A stretch of 64,000 bases of DNA from Myxococcus xanthus (lineage in GTDB: Bacteria; Myxococcota; Myxococcia; Myxococcales; Myxococcaceae), in NCBI RefSeq assembly GCF_006402735.1, contig NZ_CP017174.1, positions 2,173,001-2,237,000 of the forward strand. Reading direction: 5' to 3'. The notes under the pieces are model-generated. The model did no database searches. It worked only from the letters and a program-made list of their open reading frames with translations, and was not told where the DNA came from. Positions 16,653 to 26,284 of the stretch are shown here, piece by piece (position 1 is the stretch's first letter; every line of letters starts with the position of its first letter). Position numbers and translations under genes: made by a program.

Positions 16653-16725
16653 CTCCCCGACGTGGACTCGAACCACGGACCTAGTGATTAACAGTCACCC
16701 GCTCTACCGGCTGAGCTATCGGGGA
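16653..16725 (-). tRNA. tRNA-Asn (GTT)
   Basis: Acceptor stem TCCCCGA/TCGGGGA, D arm AGCTCAGCCGGTAGAGC, anticodon loop CTGTTAA (GTT), T arm GGTTCGAGTCC. 73 nt, CCA not encoded. Its 3' side faces the IS-rich accessory region, so it is a plausible integration target. Confidence 0.95.
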
Positions 16726-16776
16726 ATATGTCCTCACGGCGGAACCGCGTTGCCGTGATGAGGCGCTTTCTAGAGA

Positions 16777-18060
16777 ATGGTGCCCGCTCTGTCAACAGTC
16801 CCTTTTGATCCGCTCTCCCGGCTTCGTCTCCAGCCCTGGTCCGCACTCGACGGCCTGGGCCTCGTGGCGGCCGATGCCATCACCCAGGTGCTCGCCGACT
16901 CCGCCGCTGAGCGCGTGCTCGACCGTACTCTACGTGGCCATCGCTCCCTGACCCGAGAGCAGCGCCAGGCCCTCAAGGAGGCCGTCTTCAACGTCGGGCT
17001 CTGGCGGCGCCGCCTTCGGTTCCTCCTGGGCCGCGAGGATGCCGCCCCTCCCTTTCTGCTCCATGCCTTGATGCACGGCCTCTCGGGCGTCCCGGCTGTG
17101 GAGTCCGCCGCCCTGGCCGGGCTCGGGGATGAGGCGCCGCCCCCGTTGGTTTCGGCGCTCCCCCCCACGCTCGCGCTCCGTGCCTCGCTCCCGGATTGGC
17201 TCGCCGAGCACTTCACCCGGGAGTTCGGTCCCGAGGCCGACGACTTCTGCGCCCACCTGAACGTCCCCGGGCCCATCACCCTCCGGGCCAACGTCCTGCG
17301 CACCTCGCGGGAGGCCCTTGCCGAGCGGCTTCGCTCCGAGGGCGTCGAGACGCGCCCCGGCCCCTGGAGCCCGCTGGCGCTCCATATCGAGGGTCCCCGG
17401 CCCAACCTCTATGGCCTCCGCTCCCTCCAGGAGGGGCTGTTCGAGGTCCAGGACGAGGGCAGCCAGCTCCTGGGGCTCCTCGTGGAGGCCCGGCCCGGAG
17501 AGACGGTGCTGGACCTCTGTGCTGGCGCGGGCGGCAAGACGCTCCAACTGGGCGCGGACATGAAGGACTCGGGGCGGCTCCTGGCCTATGACCCGGACCC
17601 CGAGCGGCTCGACCGGCTCCTCCAGCGCTCCGCCCAGGCTCACCTCACCCGAGTCCAGGTGCTCCGGAGCCTTCCCGAGGGTCTGGACGCGGATCGGGTG
17701 CTCGTGGACGCGCCATGCTCGGAGCTGGGCTCCCTGCGCCGGGGCCCCGACCAGCGCTTCCGCATCCAGCCGGAGGTGCTCACCCGGTTTCCGGCGCTCC
17801 AGCAGGACATCCTCCAGCGTGGGGCCCGCCTGGTGCGCCCCGGCGGGCGGCTCGTCTATGCCACCTGCACCGTCAACCGCGCGGAGAATGAGGACGTCGT
17901 CGCCGCCTTCCTGGCTTCGCGCCCGGACTTCCGCCTCGTACGGCCCGGGGCGGGGTGGCTCTCCGACGCGTGTCTCCGCGACGGATTCCTCTTCGTCGCG
18001 CCCCACCGGCATGGCACGGACGCCTTCTTCGCGGCCGTCCTGGAGCGGTCGGCAGGATAG
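16777..18060 (+). CDS. RsmB/NOP-family (cytosine-5-) RNA methyltransferase
   Basis: 427 residues, transferring methyl from SAM to C5 of a cytosine, probably in 16S rRNA. The N-terminal NusB/RsmB-like helical region includes DRTLRGHRSLTREQRQALKE. The SAM site is DLCAGAGGKTLQLGA (about 246), and the two cysteines are in DAPCSELGSLRRGPD (about 311) and in YATCTVNRAENE (about 363), the second being the nucleophile in this family. Residues PGPITLRANVLRTSREAL are the usual linker. It begins the plus-strand cluster, about 50 bases from the tRNA on the opposite strand. RsmB itself is likely, but a related NOP2/Sun enzyme cannot be excluded. Confidence 0.85.
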   Translation: MVPALSTVPFDPLSRLRLQPWSALDGLGLVAADAITQVLADSAAERVLDRTLRGHRSLTREQRQALKEAVFNVGLWRRRLRFLLGREDAAPPFLLHALMHGLSGVPAVESAALAGLGDEAPPPLVSALPPTLALRASLPDWLAEHFTREFGPEADDFCAHLNVPGPITLRANVLRTSREALAERLRSEGVETRPGPWSPLALHIEGPRPNLYGLRSLQEGLFEVQDEGSQLLGLLVEARPGETVLDLCAGAGGKTLQLGADMKDSGRLLAYDPDPERLDRLLQRSAQAHLTRVQVLRSLPEGLDADRVLVDAPCSELGSLRRGPDQRFRIQPEVLTRFPALQQDILQRGARLVRPGGRLVYATCTVNRAENEDVVAAFLASRPDFRLVRPGAGWLSDACLRDGFLFVAPHRHGTDAFFAAVLERSAG

Positions 18061-18168
18061 GGGCGGGGGTGACAGGCGGTCGCAGTGTCCGTGTCCCGAC
18101 GGACGGGGGAACTCAACGCTTCGCCCGCCCGGGCCTCGAATCACCGTACCCCTCGGGCCCCGGGTGCT

Positions 18169-19080
18169 ATGAAGCGCCCCGTGCGCTGGCTCAAGCCCCT
18201 TCCGCTCCGTCCTCGCGACGCCGTGCATGTCGTCGCCCCCTCCGGGCCCTTCGACCGCCCGAGCTTCGAGGCCGGCCTGTCCGTCATCGCGGAGCGCTAC
18301 AGCCCCGTCCATGGCCCCGACATCTTCTCCGCCCACCGCTACCTCGCGGGGGATGACGCGCGCCGGGGCGGGGAGCTGTCGCGCGCCCTGTTGGACCGGG
18401 ACGCCCGCGGCATCTTCATCGCCCGCGGTGGCTACGGCAGCGCCCGGCTCCTGCCGGACCTTCCCTTCGCGGACGCCTCGCACGCGGCCTTCGTCGGCTT
18501 CTCCGACCTCACCTCCGTCCACGGCGCGCTCCAGGCGCTGGGGCGCGTCTCCTTCCACGGGCCCGTCCTCACGCAGCTCGGCCGGCAGCCTCCCGCGGTG
18601 TGCGAGTACCTGTTCCGACTCCTCGAGTCCCCCGAGGCGCCGCCCCCGCTGACGGGCTCGGCGACCTACGTGCCCGGCATGGCGGAGGGGCACCTCGTGG
18701 GCGGCAACCTGTCCGTGCTGTCGCGCCTCATCGGCACCTCGTACATGCCGCCGCTCGACGGCGCGGTGCTGCTGCTGGAGGACGTCACCGAGCGCCCGTA
18801 CCGCATCGACCGCATGTGGACCCACCTGCGCCTGGCGGGTGTCTTCTCCCGCGTGCGAGGCATCGTCCTGGGCGACTTCACCGGGTGCGAGGAGAAGGGC
18901 GCGGACTACTCCAGCGCCGACGTGCTCCGTGAGCTCGCGCGCGAGGCGGGCCTTCCCTGCGCGGCGGGCTTCCCCATCGGCCACGGTGACATCAACTACC
19001 CCGTGGCGCTCGGCACCCAGGTCCGCCTGGACGCGGATGCCGCGCGCCTCACCTTCCTCGAAGGAGCCGTGCGGGCATGA
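18169..19080 (+). CDS. ldcA: LD-carboxypeptidase (murein tetrapeptide carboxypeptidase, S66)
   Basis: Releases the terminal D-Ala from tetrapeptides recovered from murein, giving the tripeptide used for recycling. About 303 residues from ATG 18169, the first start whose N-terminus fits the family (RPRDAVHVVAPSGPFDRPSF). The Ser-Glu-His triad is visible: Ser in ARGGYGSARLLPDL (about 91), Glu in GAVLLLEDVTERPYRIDR (about 204), His in GFPIGHGDINYPVALG (about 272). No signal peptide, as expected for the cytoplasmic enzyme. Its stop overlaps the start of the next gene by four bases (ATGA). Confidence 0.9.
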   Translation: MKRPVRWLKPLPLRPRDAVHVVAPSGPFDRPSFEAGLSVIAERYSPVHGPDIFSAHRYLAGDDARRGGELSRALLDRDARGIFIARGGYGSARLLPDLPFADASHAAFVGFSDLTSVHGALQALGRVSFHGPVLTQLGRQPPAVCEYLFRLLESPEAPPPLTGSATYVPGMAEGHLVGGNLSVLSRLIGTSYMPPLDGAVLLLEDVTERPYRIDRMWTHLRLAGVFSRVRGIVLGDFTGCEEKGADYSSADVLRELAREAGLPCAAGFPIGHGDINYPVALGTQVRLDADAARLTFLEGAVRA

Positions 19081-20258
19081 GTGGCGGTACCCACCCCATC
19101 GCGATTCTGCAGAAGGTCCTCAATGACGCCTGTGACCTGGGCGTCTTCCCCTCGGCCCAGGCCGTCGTGCTGCACCGGGGCGTCCAGGTGTTCGGCGGCG
19201 TCGCGGGCAAGGTCTCCGGCGACACGCGCTTCGACCTGGCGTCGCTCACCAAGGTCATCAGCACCACCTCGCTCTTCCTCCGCCTCTGGACGGAAGGGAA
19301 GGTGGGCCCGGAGACGCTGGTGTCCCGCTACTTCCCGGGCACGCCCGTGGGCGACGCGGGCGTCACCGTGGCGGACCTGCTCTACCACCGCTCCGGCCTG
19401 CCGCCCTTCGTGCCCTTCTTCGCGCAGGCGCTCACCGCGCACCCCGAGCTGCTGGACGCGGACTGTCCCTCCGCCCTGCGCGCCCACGTCCGCGACGAGG
19501 TCATCCAGGCCGCCGCCGCCACGCCGCTCGCCGCCGAGCCCAGGACGCGCGCCGCCTACAGCGACGTTGGCTTCATTCTCCTGGGCGAAATCCTCTCGCG
19601 GGCCGCGGGCGCTCCGCTGGACACGCTCTTCTCCCGCCACGTCGCCGAGCCCCTGGGCCTCAGCGCCCGCTTCCACCGCCTCACCGACTTCCCCGCGGAC
19701 ACCATGCCCGCGCCCACCGGCGCCACCCGCCCGCGGGAGCCGGCTCCGGGGCAGGAGACGCTGTGGAAGGACGTGCCCACCCAGTCCACGCGCCCGGGCG
19801 AAGTGGACGACGACAACGCCTGGGTGATGGACGGTGTCGCCGGCCACGCGGGCCTCTTCGGCACCGCCGTGGACGTGGCCCGCTTCGGCCAGGCCGTGCT
19901 GGACGGCTGCGCGGGCGGAGCCGTCATCGCGCCGGGGCCGCTGTGGCACCGCGCGCTGGCCACGGACTCGAAGGTGCAGGCCAGCACCCGCTCCATGGGC
20001 TTCGACTCGCCCTCCGAGGGCGTGTCCAGCGCCGGGCACTACATTGGCGACACCCCGCCGGGCGCGGTGGGGCACCTGGGCTTCACCGGCACCAGCCTCT
20101 GGGTGGACCTGCGCCGCTCGCTGGTGGTGGCGCTGGTGACGAACCGCGTGGCCAACGGCCGCCAGGAAACGCGCATCCGAGATTTCCGACCGCTCTTCCA
20201 TGACTTCGTCGTGGAGGCGCTCGAGCTCACTGAAACGAAGCAGGGACACCATGGCTGA
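19077..20258 (+). CDS. Serine hydrolase of the beta-lactamase/DD-peptidase (class C-like) family
   Basis: 393 residues. SxxK is SLTK at 56-59 in FDLASLTKVISTTSLFLRL; the YxN equivalent is AAYSDVGFILLGE, with Asp in place of Asn; HLGFTGTSLWVDL replaces the KTG box. No signal peptide is visible, so it may act on cytoplasmic muropeptides or esters. Its position between ldcA and mpl, overlapping both, points to murein-peptide recycling, though esterase activity is also common in this family. The substrate is inferred from context only. Confidence 0.8.
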   Translation: MSGGTHPIAILQKVLNDACDLGVFPSAQAVVLHRGVQVFGGVAGKVSGDTRFDLASLTKVISTTSLFLRLWTEGKVGPETLVSRYFPGTPVGDAGVTVADLLYHRSGLPPFVPFFAQALTAHPELLDADCPSALRAHVRDEVIQAAAATPLAAEPRTRAAYSDVGFILLGEILSRAAGAPLDTLFSRHVAEPLGLSARFHRLTDFPADTMPAPTGATRPREPAPGQETLWKDVPTQSTRPGEVDDDNAWVMDGVAGHAGLFGTAVDVARFGQAVLDGCAGGAVIAPGPLWHRALATDSKVQASTRSMGFDSPSEGVSSAGHYIGDTPPGAVGHLGFTGTSLWVDLRRSLVVALVTNRVANGRQETRIRDFRPLFHDFVVEALELTETKQGHHG

Positions 20259-21723
20259 CGACAACGGAAACGTCCTCGACACCCTCGAACCCGGCAGCGT
20301 GCGCCGCATCCACCTGGTGGGCGTGGCTGGCACGGGCATGGGCTCCTTCGCCGGCATGCTCAAGGCCGCCGGCTACGACGTCACCGGCAGCGACGAGAAT
20401 GTCTACCCGCCCATGAGCGACATGCTCCGGACGTGGGGCATCCCCGCTTCCACGCCGTACCGTCCGGAGAACCTGGACGCGGCGAAACCGGACCTCGTCA
20501 TCATCGGCAACGTCATCCGCCGCGTGAATCCCGAGGCCACCGCCGTGCGCGAGCGCGGTCTCAAGCAGATGAGCTTCCCCGCCGCGCTGGGCTCGCTCTT
20601 CCTGGACCGCTCGCACTCCGTCGTCGTGGCTGGCACGCACGGGAAGACGACCACGTCCTCGCTCATGGCCCACGTGCTGGTGGCGGCGGGCAAGGACCCG
20701 TCCTTCCTCGTGGGCGGCGTCACGCAGAACTACGCGGGCAACTACCGCGTGGGGAAGGGGGCGCACTTCGTCGTCGAGGGCGACGAGTACGACACCGCGT
20801 ACTGGGACAAGGGCTCCAAGTTCCTCCACTACCGGCCGCGCACCGCCATCCTCACCAGCGTGGAGTTCGACCACGCGGACATCTTCCGCGACTTGCCGCA
20901 CTACGAGGCGACGTTCGAGAAGTTCGTCCGGCTCATCCCTCAGGACGGGCAGCTCGTCGTCTGCGCCGCCTATCCCAACGCGGTGAAGCTGGCGCGCGAG
21001 GGCTGTCCGGGGCGCGTGGTGACGTACGTCGCGAAGGAGGGCGCGGACGCGGACTACACGCCGCGCAACCTGTCCTTCGGCCCGGACGGCGCGCGCTTCG
21101 ACGTGGTGGCGCGCGGCGAGGTGCAGGGCACGGTGCAGCTTCCCATGGGCGGCGCGCACAACGTGGAGAACGCACTGGCCGTCATCGCGGCGGCGCAGGG
21201 CCTGGGGCTCACCTTCGACGAAATCGCCCAGGGGCTGGCCACCTTCAGCGGCGTGAAGCGCCGGCAGGAGCTTCGCGGCGAGCCGGACGGTGTCATGGTG
21301 ATTGACGACTTCGCGCACCACCCGACGGCCGTGCGGGAGACCATCGCCGCCATCCACCACCGCTACCCGGAGCGGCGGCTGTGGGCGATTTTCGAGCCGC
21401 GCTCCAACACCAGCCGCCGCAACATCCACCAGGAGGACTACGCCCACGCCTTCACCGGCGCGGCCCGCGCCAGCCTCAAGGTGCCCGAGCGCCACGACAA
21501 GGTGCCCGTGGGCGAGGAACTGGACGTGCGCAAGCTCGTCATCGACCTCCAGGCCCAGGGCATTGACGCCGAGGGTGCCACGGACGTGCAGGTCCTGGTG
21601 GACCTGGCCGCCCGCGAGGCCCGTCCCGGCGACGTGCTGCTGGTGATGAGCAACGGGGCCTTTGGTGGTTTCATCGACAAGGTGCTCGCGGCTCTCTCGG
21701 CCCGTGCGCAGAAGGGAGCCTGA
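20251..21723 (+). CDS. mpl: Mpl: UDP-MurNAc:L-Ala-gamma-D-Glu-meso-DAP ligase
   Basis: ATP-dependent ligase that attaches recovered tripeptide to UDP-MurNAc, bypassing de novo MurC/D/E steps. 490 residues from ATG 20251 (AGGGA upstream), overlapping the preceding stop by eight bases. RRIHLVGVAGTGMGSFAGML is the N-terminal nucleotide-binding fold, GTHGKTTTSSLMAHVL the ATP P-loop (about 129), FVVEGDEYDTAYWDKGSKF the EGDEYDTA signature that separates Mpl from MurC, and DDFAHHPTAVRETI the third domain. Length and motifs match the family. Confidence 0.93.
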   Translation: MADDNGNVLDTLEPGSVRRIHLVGVAGTGMGSFAGMLKAAGYDVTGSDENVYPPMSDMLRTWGIPASTPYRPENLDAAKPDLVIIGNVIRRVNPEATAVRERGLKQMSFPAALGSLFLDRSHSVVVAGTHGKTTTSSLMAHVLVAAGKDPSFLVGGVTQNYAGNYRVGKGAHFVVEGDEYDTAYWDKGSKFLHYRPRTAILTSVEFDHADIFRDLPHYEATFEKFVRLIPQDGQLVVCAAYPNAVKLAREGCPGRVVTYVAKEGADADYTPRNLSFGPDGARFDVVARGEVQGTVQLPMGGAHNVENALAVIAAAQGLGLTFDEIAQGLATFSGVKRRQELRGEPDGVMVIDDFAHHPTAVRETIAAIHHRYPERRLWAIFEPRSNTSRRNIHQEDYAHAFTGAARASLKVPERHDKVPVGEELDVRKLVIDLQAQGIDAEGATDVQVLVDLAAREARPGDVLLVMSNGAFGGFIDKVLAALSARAQKGA

Positions 21724-21724
21724 C

Positions 21725-22282
21725 ATGTCGCGCCTGCCATTCGCCGTCGTCGTTGGAGCGCTCGCGCTGTCCGGCTGTGCGCGCGCTCCCTCCATTCCGC
21801 CGCCGGGGCCGGAGGGGCAGGGGGCTTCAAAGCGCAGCGGGCTCAAGGGCTCGCAGCCGCTGGACTTCCAGGTGAAGCGCTATCCCGGCGGCGAGTCATA
21901 TGACCTCGCCTCGGACCGGGGCAGCGTGGTGGTGCTCGACGTGTGGGCCACCTGGTGCGAGCCCTGCAAGGACGCGCTGCCCTACTACCAGGACCTCGCG
22001 AACGAGTACGCGGCCCAGGGCCTGAAGGTGTACGCGCTCAACATCGACGAGGACCCGCGCGCCATCCCCACCTTCCTGGCGGAGACGAAGGTGACGCTGC
22101 CCATCCTCCTGGACCAGAACGCCCAGGTGGCCGAGCGCACCCTCAAGGTGCGGGGCATGCCCACCACGTATTTCATCGACCGCAAGGGCGTGGTGCGCCA
22201 CGTCCATGAAGGCTTCGCCGAGGAGTTCCTCGCGAAGTACCAGACGGAGCTCGAGGCGCTGCTCGCCGAGCCCACCCCGTAG
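21725..22282 (+). CDS. TlpA/thioredoxin-like lipoprotein
   Basis: 185 residues with a lipoprotein signal (VVVGALALSGC, Cys18). The thioredoxin fold carries WATWCEPCKDALP (Cys78, Cys81), and GMPTTYFIDRKGVVRHVHEG holds the cis-Pro. It is likely a membrane-anchored periplasmic disulfide reductase or client-specific redox protein. It follows mpl by two bases and precedes the phosphatase by 11, so it is co-transcribed; a link to the recycling genes is not obvious. Confidence 0.85.
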   Translation: MSRLPFAVVVGALALSGCARAPSIPPPGPEGQGASKRSGLKGSQPLDFQVKRYPGGESYDLASDRGSVVVLDVWATWCEPCKDALPYYQDLANEYAAQGLKVYALNIDEDPRAIPTFLAETKVTLPILLDQNAQVAERTLKVRGMPTTYFIDRKGVVRHVHEGFAEEFLAKYQTELEALLAEPTP

Positions 22283-22293
22283 AGGAGAGCGTC

Positions 22294-23115
22294 ATGTCCC
22301 AGGACTCGCCCGACAGCCTGCGCCGCACCGCCGAGGAGGGCGCCCGGCTCGCTGGCCGCATTCTCGCGGACCGGTTCCTGGGCGAGCGCACCATCGAGTT
22401 CAAGGGTGGCATCGACCTGGTGACGGACGCGGACAAGGCCTCCGAGGAAGCGCTGCTGGCCTTCATCCGCGAGCGCCACCCCGACCATGCCATCCTCGCG
22501 GAGGAGAGCGGCGCCACGCAGGGCACCGACAGCCTGCGCTGGCTGGTGGACCCGCTGGACGGCACCACCAACTATTCGCACCGCGTGCCGCACTTCTGCG
22601 TCAGCGTGGCGGTGGAGGGCCCCGGCGGCGTGCTGGCCGGCGTCGTCTATGACCCGATGCTGGACGAGCTGTTCTCCGCCGCGCGCGGGCAGGGCGCCAC
22701 GCTCAACGGCCGTCCGCTGCGCGCCAGCACCGTGTCCTCGTTGGACCGGGCGCTGCTCTGCACGGGCTTCCCCTACGACGTGCGCGAGCGCCCGGATGGG
22801 CCGGTGGGCCTCTTCACCCGCCTCATCCTCCACGCGCAGGGCATGCGCCGCACGGGCAGCGCCGCCATGGACCTGGCCTACGTGGCCGCGGGCCGCTTCG
22901 ACGGCTTCTTCGAGTTCGGCTTGAAGCCGTGGGACATCGCCGCGGGCTCGCTGCTGGTGGAGGAGGCGGGCGGCGTCATCCGCCACATCTCCGGCGAGCC
23001 CTTCGACGTGCTGCGCGGTGACGTGATTGCCTCCGCGCCCGCGCTGGCCCCGGCGCTGCTGTCCGAGGCGAAGCACTTCGTGGACGGGCTGCGCGAACAG
23101 CCTCCGCGCGGCTGA
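22294..23115 (+). CDS. Inositol monophosphatase-family (SuhB-like) phosphatase
   Basis: 273 residues. Mg-dependent phosphatase motifs: LVTDADKASEEALL, HAILAEESGA (first acidic cluster), WLVDPLDGTTNYSHRVPHFC (the DPLDGTTN box, about 86) and KPWDIAAGSLLVEEAGGVI (the WD box). Members hydrolyse inositol or sugar phosphates; some assist rRNA transcription (SuhB). GAGAG precedes the ATG. It ends the plus-strand cluster, converging with the polysaccharide export gene. Confidence 0.88.
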   Translation: MSQDSPDSLRRTAEEGARLAGRILADRFLGERTIEFKGGIDLVTDADKASEEALLAFIRERHPDHAILAEESGATQGTDSLRWLVDPLDGTTNYSHRVPHFCVSVAVEGPGGVLAGVVYDPMLDELFSAARGQGATLNGRPLRASTVSSLDRALLCTGFPYDVRERPDGPVGLFTRLILHAQGMRRTGSAAMDLAYVAAGRFDGFFEFGLKPWDIAAGSLLVEEAGGVIRHISGEPFDVLRGDVIASAPALAPALLSEAKHFVDGLREQPPRG

Positions 23116-23129
23116 GGCTCAGGCGAAGG

Positions 23130-25033
<1,904 letters not shown>

Positions 25034-25144
25034 GGCTCAGAAGGGCTTCCCAGGTGTGAGGTGCATCTCCTCCCACCTTTCGTGCTTGCGGCCGGCGGCG
25101 TCATAACATGCGTGTCAGGCCGGACCGAACGTTTGTTGGCGGTG

Positions 25145-25708
25145 TTACCGGACGGGGCTGGCGGGAGGTGGGCGCACCAGGACGGTGTCGGGCGTGAGGG
25201 GACGGCTGGGGTCTCCTCCGGGGAGGTTGTTGGGCTCCTCCACCTCTACGAACAGGTTTTCATCGGTGCGGAAGGCGAGCTGGCCGATGCACTCCTCGGC
25301 CTCCGAGCGGAGCTGTCCCACCTTCTGCCGGGCGATCATCACCTTGGTGAATTCGTGCTCGCTGGACGAGGACTCCTGGCGGGACACCGCCTCCTGGAGG
25401 GACACGTCCGCCTGCTCGGAGATGCGCAGCAGGCCCTTGATTTGAGTGAGCTTCTCGTTGGCGCAGTTGAGCTTCACCACGTCCTTGGTGCGCCGGGCCT
25501 CCTCCACCTTCCCCAACACCGAGCGCAGTACTTCGCGCATGCCACCCAGGGCCTGCGTGCTGCGCACCAGCTTCGCCGAGTCCGGCACGTCGCTGGCCTT
25601 CTCCAGCGCCGCGGTGGCGGCGGGAGGGGCTGGCGGCGCGGCGGGGGACGGGCTTTGTGCCGTCGCCATGCCGGCGGCCAGGACGGCAAGCATTCCGACG
25701 TTGCGCAT
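25145..25708 (-). CDS. Secreted coiled-coil protein of unknown function
   Basis: 187 residues from ATG 25708 (MRNVGMLAVLAAGMATAQS signal peptide). The mature region begins Pro/Ala-rich, then forms long helices with heptad-like spacing (GGMREVLRSVLGKVEEARR, LTQIKGLLRISEQADVSLQE) containing two cysteines (KLNCANEKL; AEECIGQL) that could pair. The C-terminus is Pro-rich. Periplasmic, in the same orientation as the barrel gene, so a partner of the export pair or of the envelope complex is likely. No family recognised. Confidence 0.65.
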   Translation of the reverse strand: MRNVGMLAVLAAGMATAQSPSPAAPPAPPAATAALEKASDVPDSAKLVRSTQALGGMREVLRSVLGKVEEARRTKDVVKLNCANEKLTQIKGLLRISEQADVSLQEAVSRQESSSSEHEFTKVMIARQKVGQLRSEAEECIGQLAFRTDENLFVEVEEPNNLPGGDPSRPLTPDTVLVRPPPASPVR

Positions 25709-25784
25709 GCGGCTCACGATGCCGCAGAGCGTAGAGGCAGGGGTGGGGGGTGTCAAACCAACACGAGGGCGATGAAAGTGGCCA

Positions 25785-25802
25785 GGACTGACTAGTCAGT
25801 CC
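25785..25802. promoter_or_regulatory. 18-bp perfect palindrome GGACTGACTAGTCAGTCC
   Basis: The palindrome covers the stop codon of the cyclic-nucleotide-binding gene and lies about 77 bases upstream of the secreted coiled-coil gene. Without a loop it is a better protein-binding site than a terminator hairpin. Confidence 0.4.
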
Positions 25803-26242
25803 TTCGTCGCGAGACGAACATTGGCCTCGCGCAGACGGGCAGACAGGCTCCTGGCGATATTCACCACGATGAAGGTGAACCCATCTCCATGCGTCCTCCG
25901 GAACTCGCGGAGGTCCTGCGCGCCGAGCTGAAGCAGGTCCACGTCCGTCTTCGCGCGCACGGTGGCGGAGCGGAAGTCCTTGTCGATGAGGCCCATCTCC
26001 CCGAAGAACTCGGGTGGGGACAGCACCGCGAGCGGATGCAGGCCGCCCTGGGGCTGACGGCGTGCGACTTCCACCTGGCCGCGGACGACGACGAAGAGGC
26101 TGTCGCCCAAATCCCCTTCTTCGAAGATGACGTCCCCGGCCGCGAAGTGCCGCGCCCGCGCCAGCTCGGCGAGGTGGCCGAGCTCCGCGGAGGAGAGCAT
26201 TTCGAAGAGCGGCGATGCGGCGATGACGGACAGCTTCTCCAT
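25796..26242 (-). CDS. Cyclic-nucleotide-binding (CRP-like sensor) domain protein
   Basis: 148 residues, essentially one cNMP-binding beta-roll: LAELARARHFAAGDVIFEEG, DLGDSLFVVVRGQVEVARR, LAVLSPPEFFGEMGLIDKDF (phosphate-binding cassette, with FGEMGLIDKDFRSATVRA) and a C-terminal helix pair. No helix-turn-helix follows, so it is not a transcription factor on its own; it more likely senses a nucleotide and acts on a partner. It sits between the GltG-like gene and the export genes, as a possible regulatory subunit of the envelope machine. Confidence 0.8.
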   Translation of the reverse strand: MEKLSVIAASPLFEMLSSAELGHLAELARARHFAAGDVIFEEGDLGDSLFVVVRGQVEVARRQPQGGLHPLAVLSPPEFFGEMGLIDKDFRSATVRAKTDVDLLQLGAQDLREFRRTHGDGFTFIVVNIARSLSARLREANVRLATKD

Positions 26243-26284
26243 GGTCCCCCCGGGGCCCGGGATGGGTGCTCCCCGACCGGGAGC

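Noticed and set aside
16930-18984. 684-codon minus-strand frame
   Set aside because: Antisense to the RsmB-like and ldcA genes, which have full motif sets.
20227-21846. 539-codon minus-strand frame over mpl
   Set aside because: Shadow of mpl; His/Arg/Gly-rich with no motifs.
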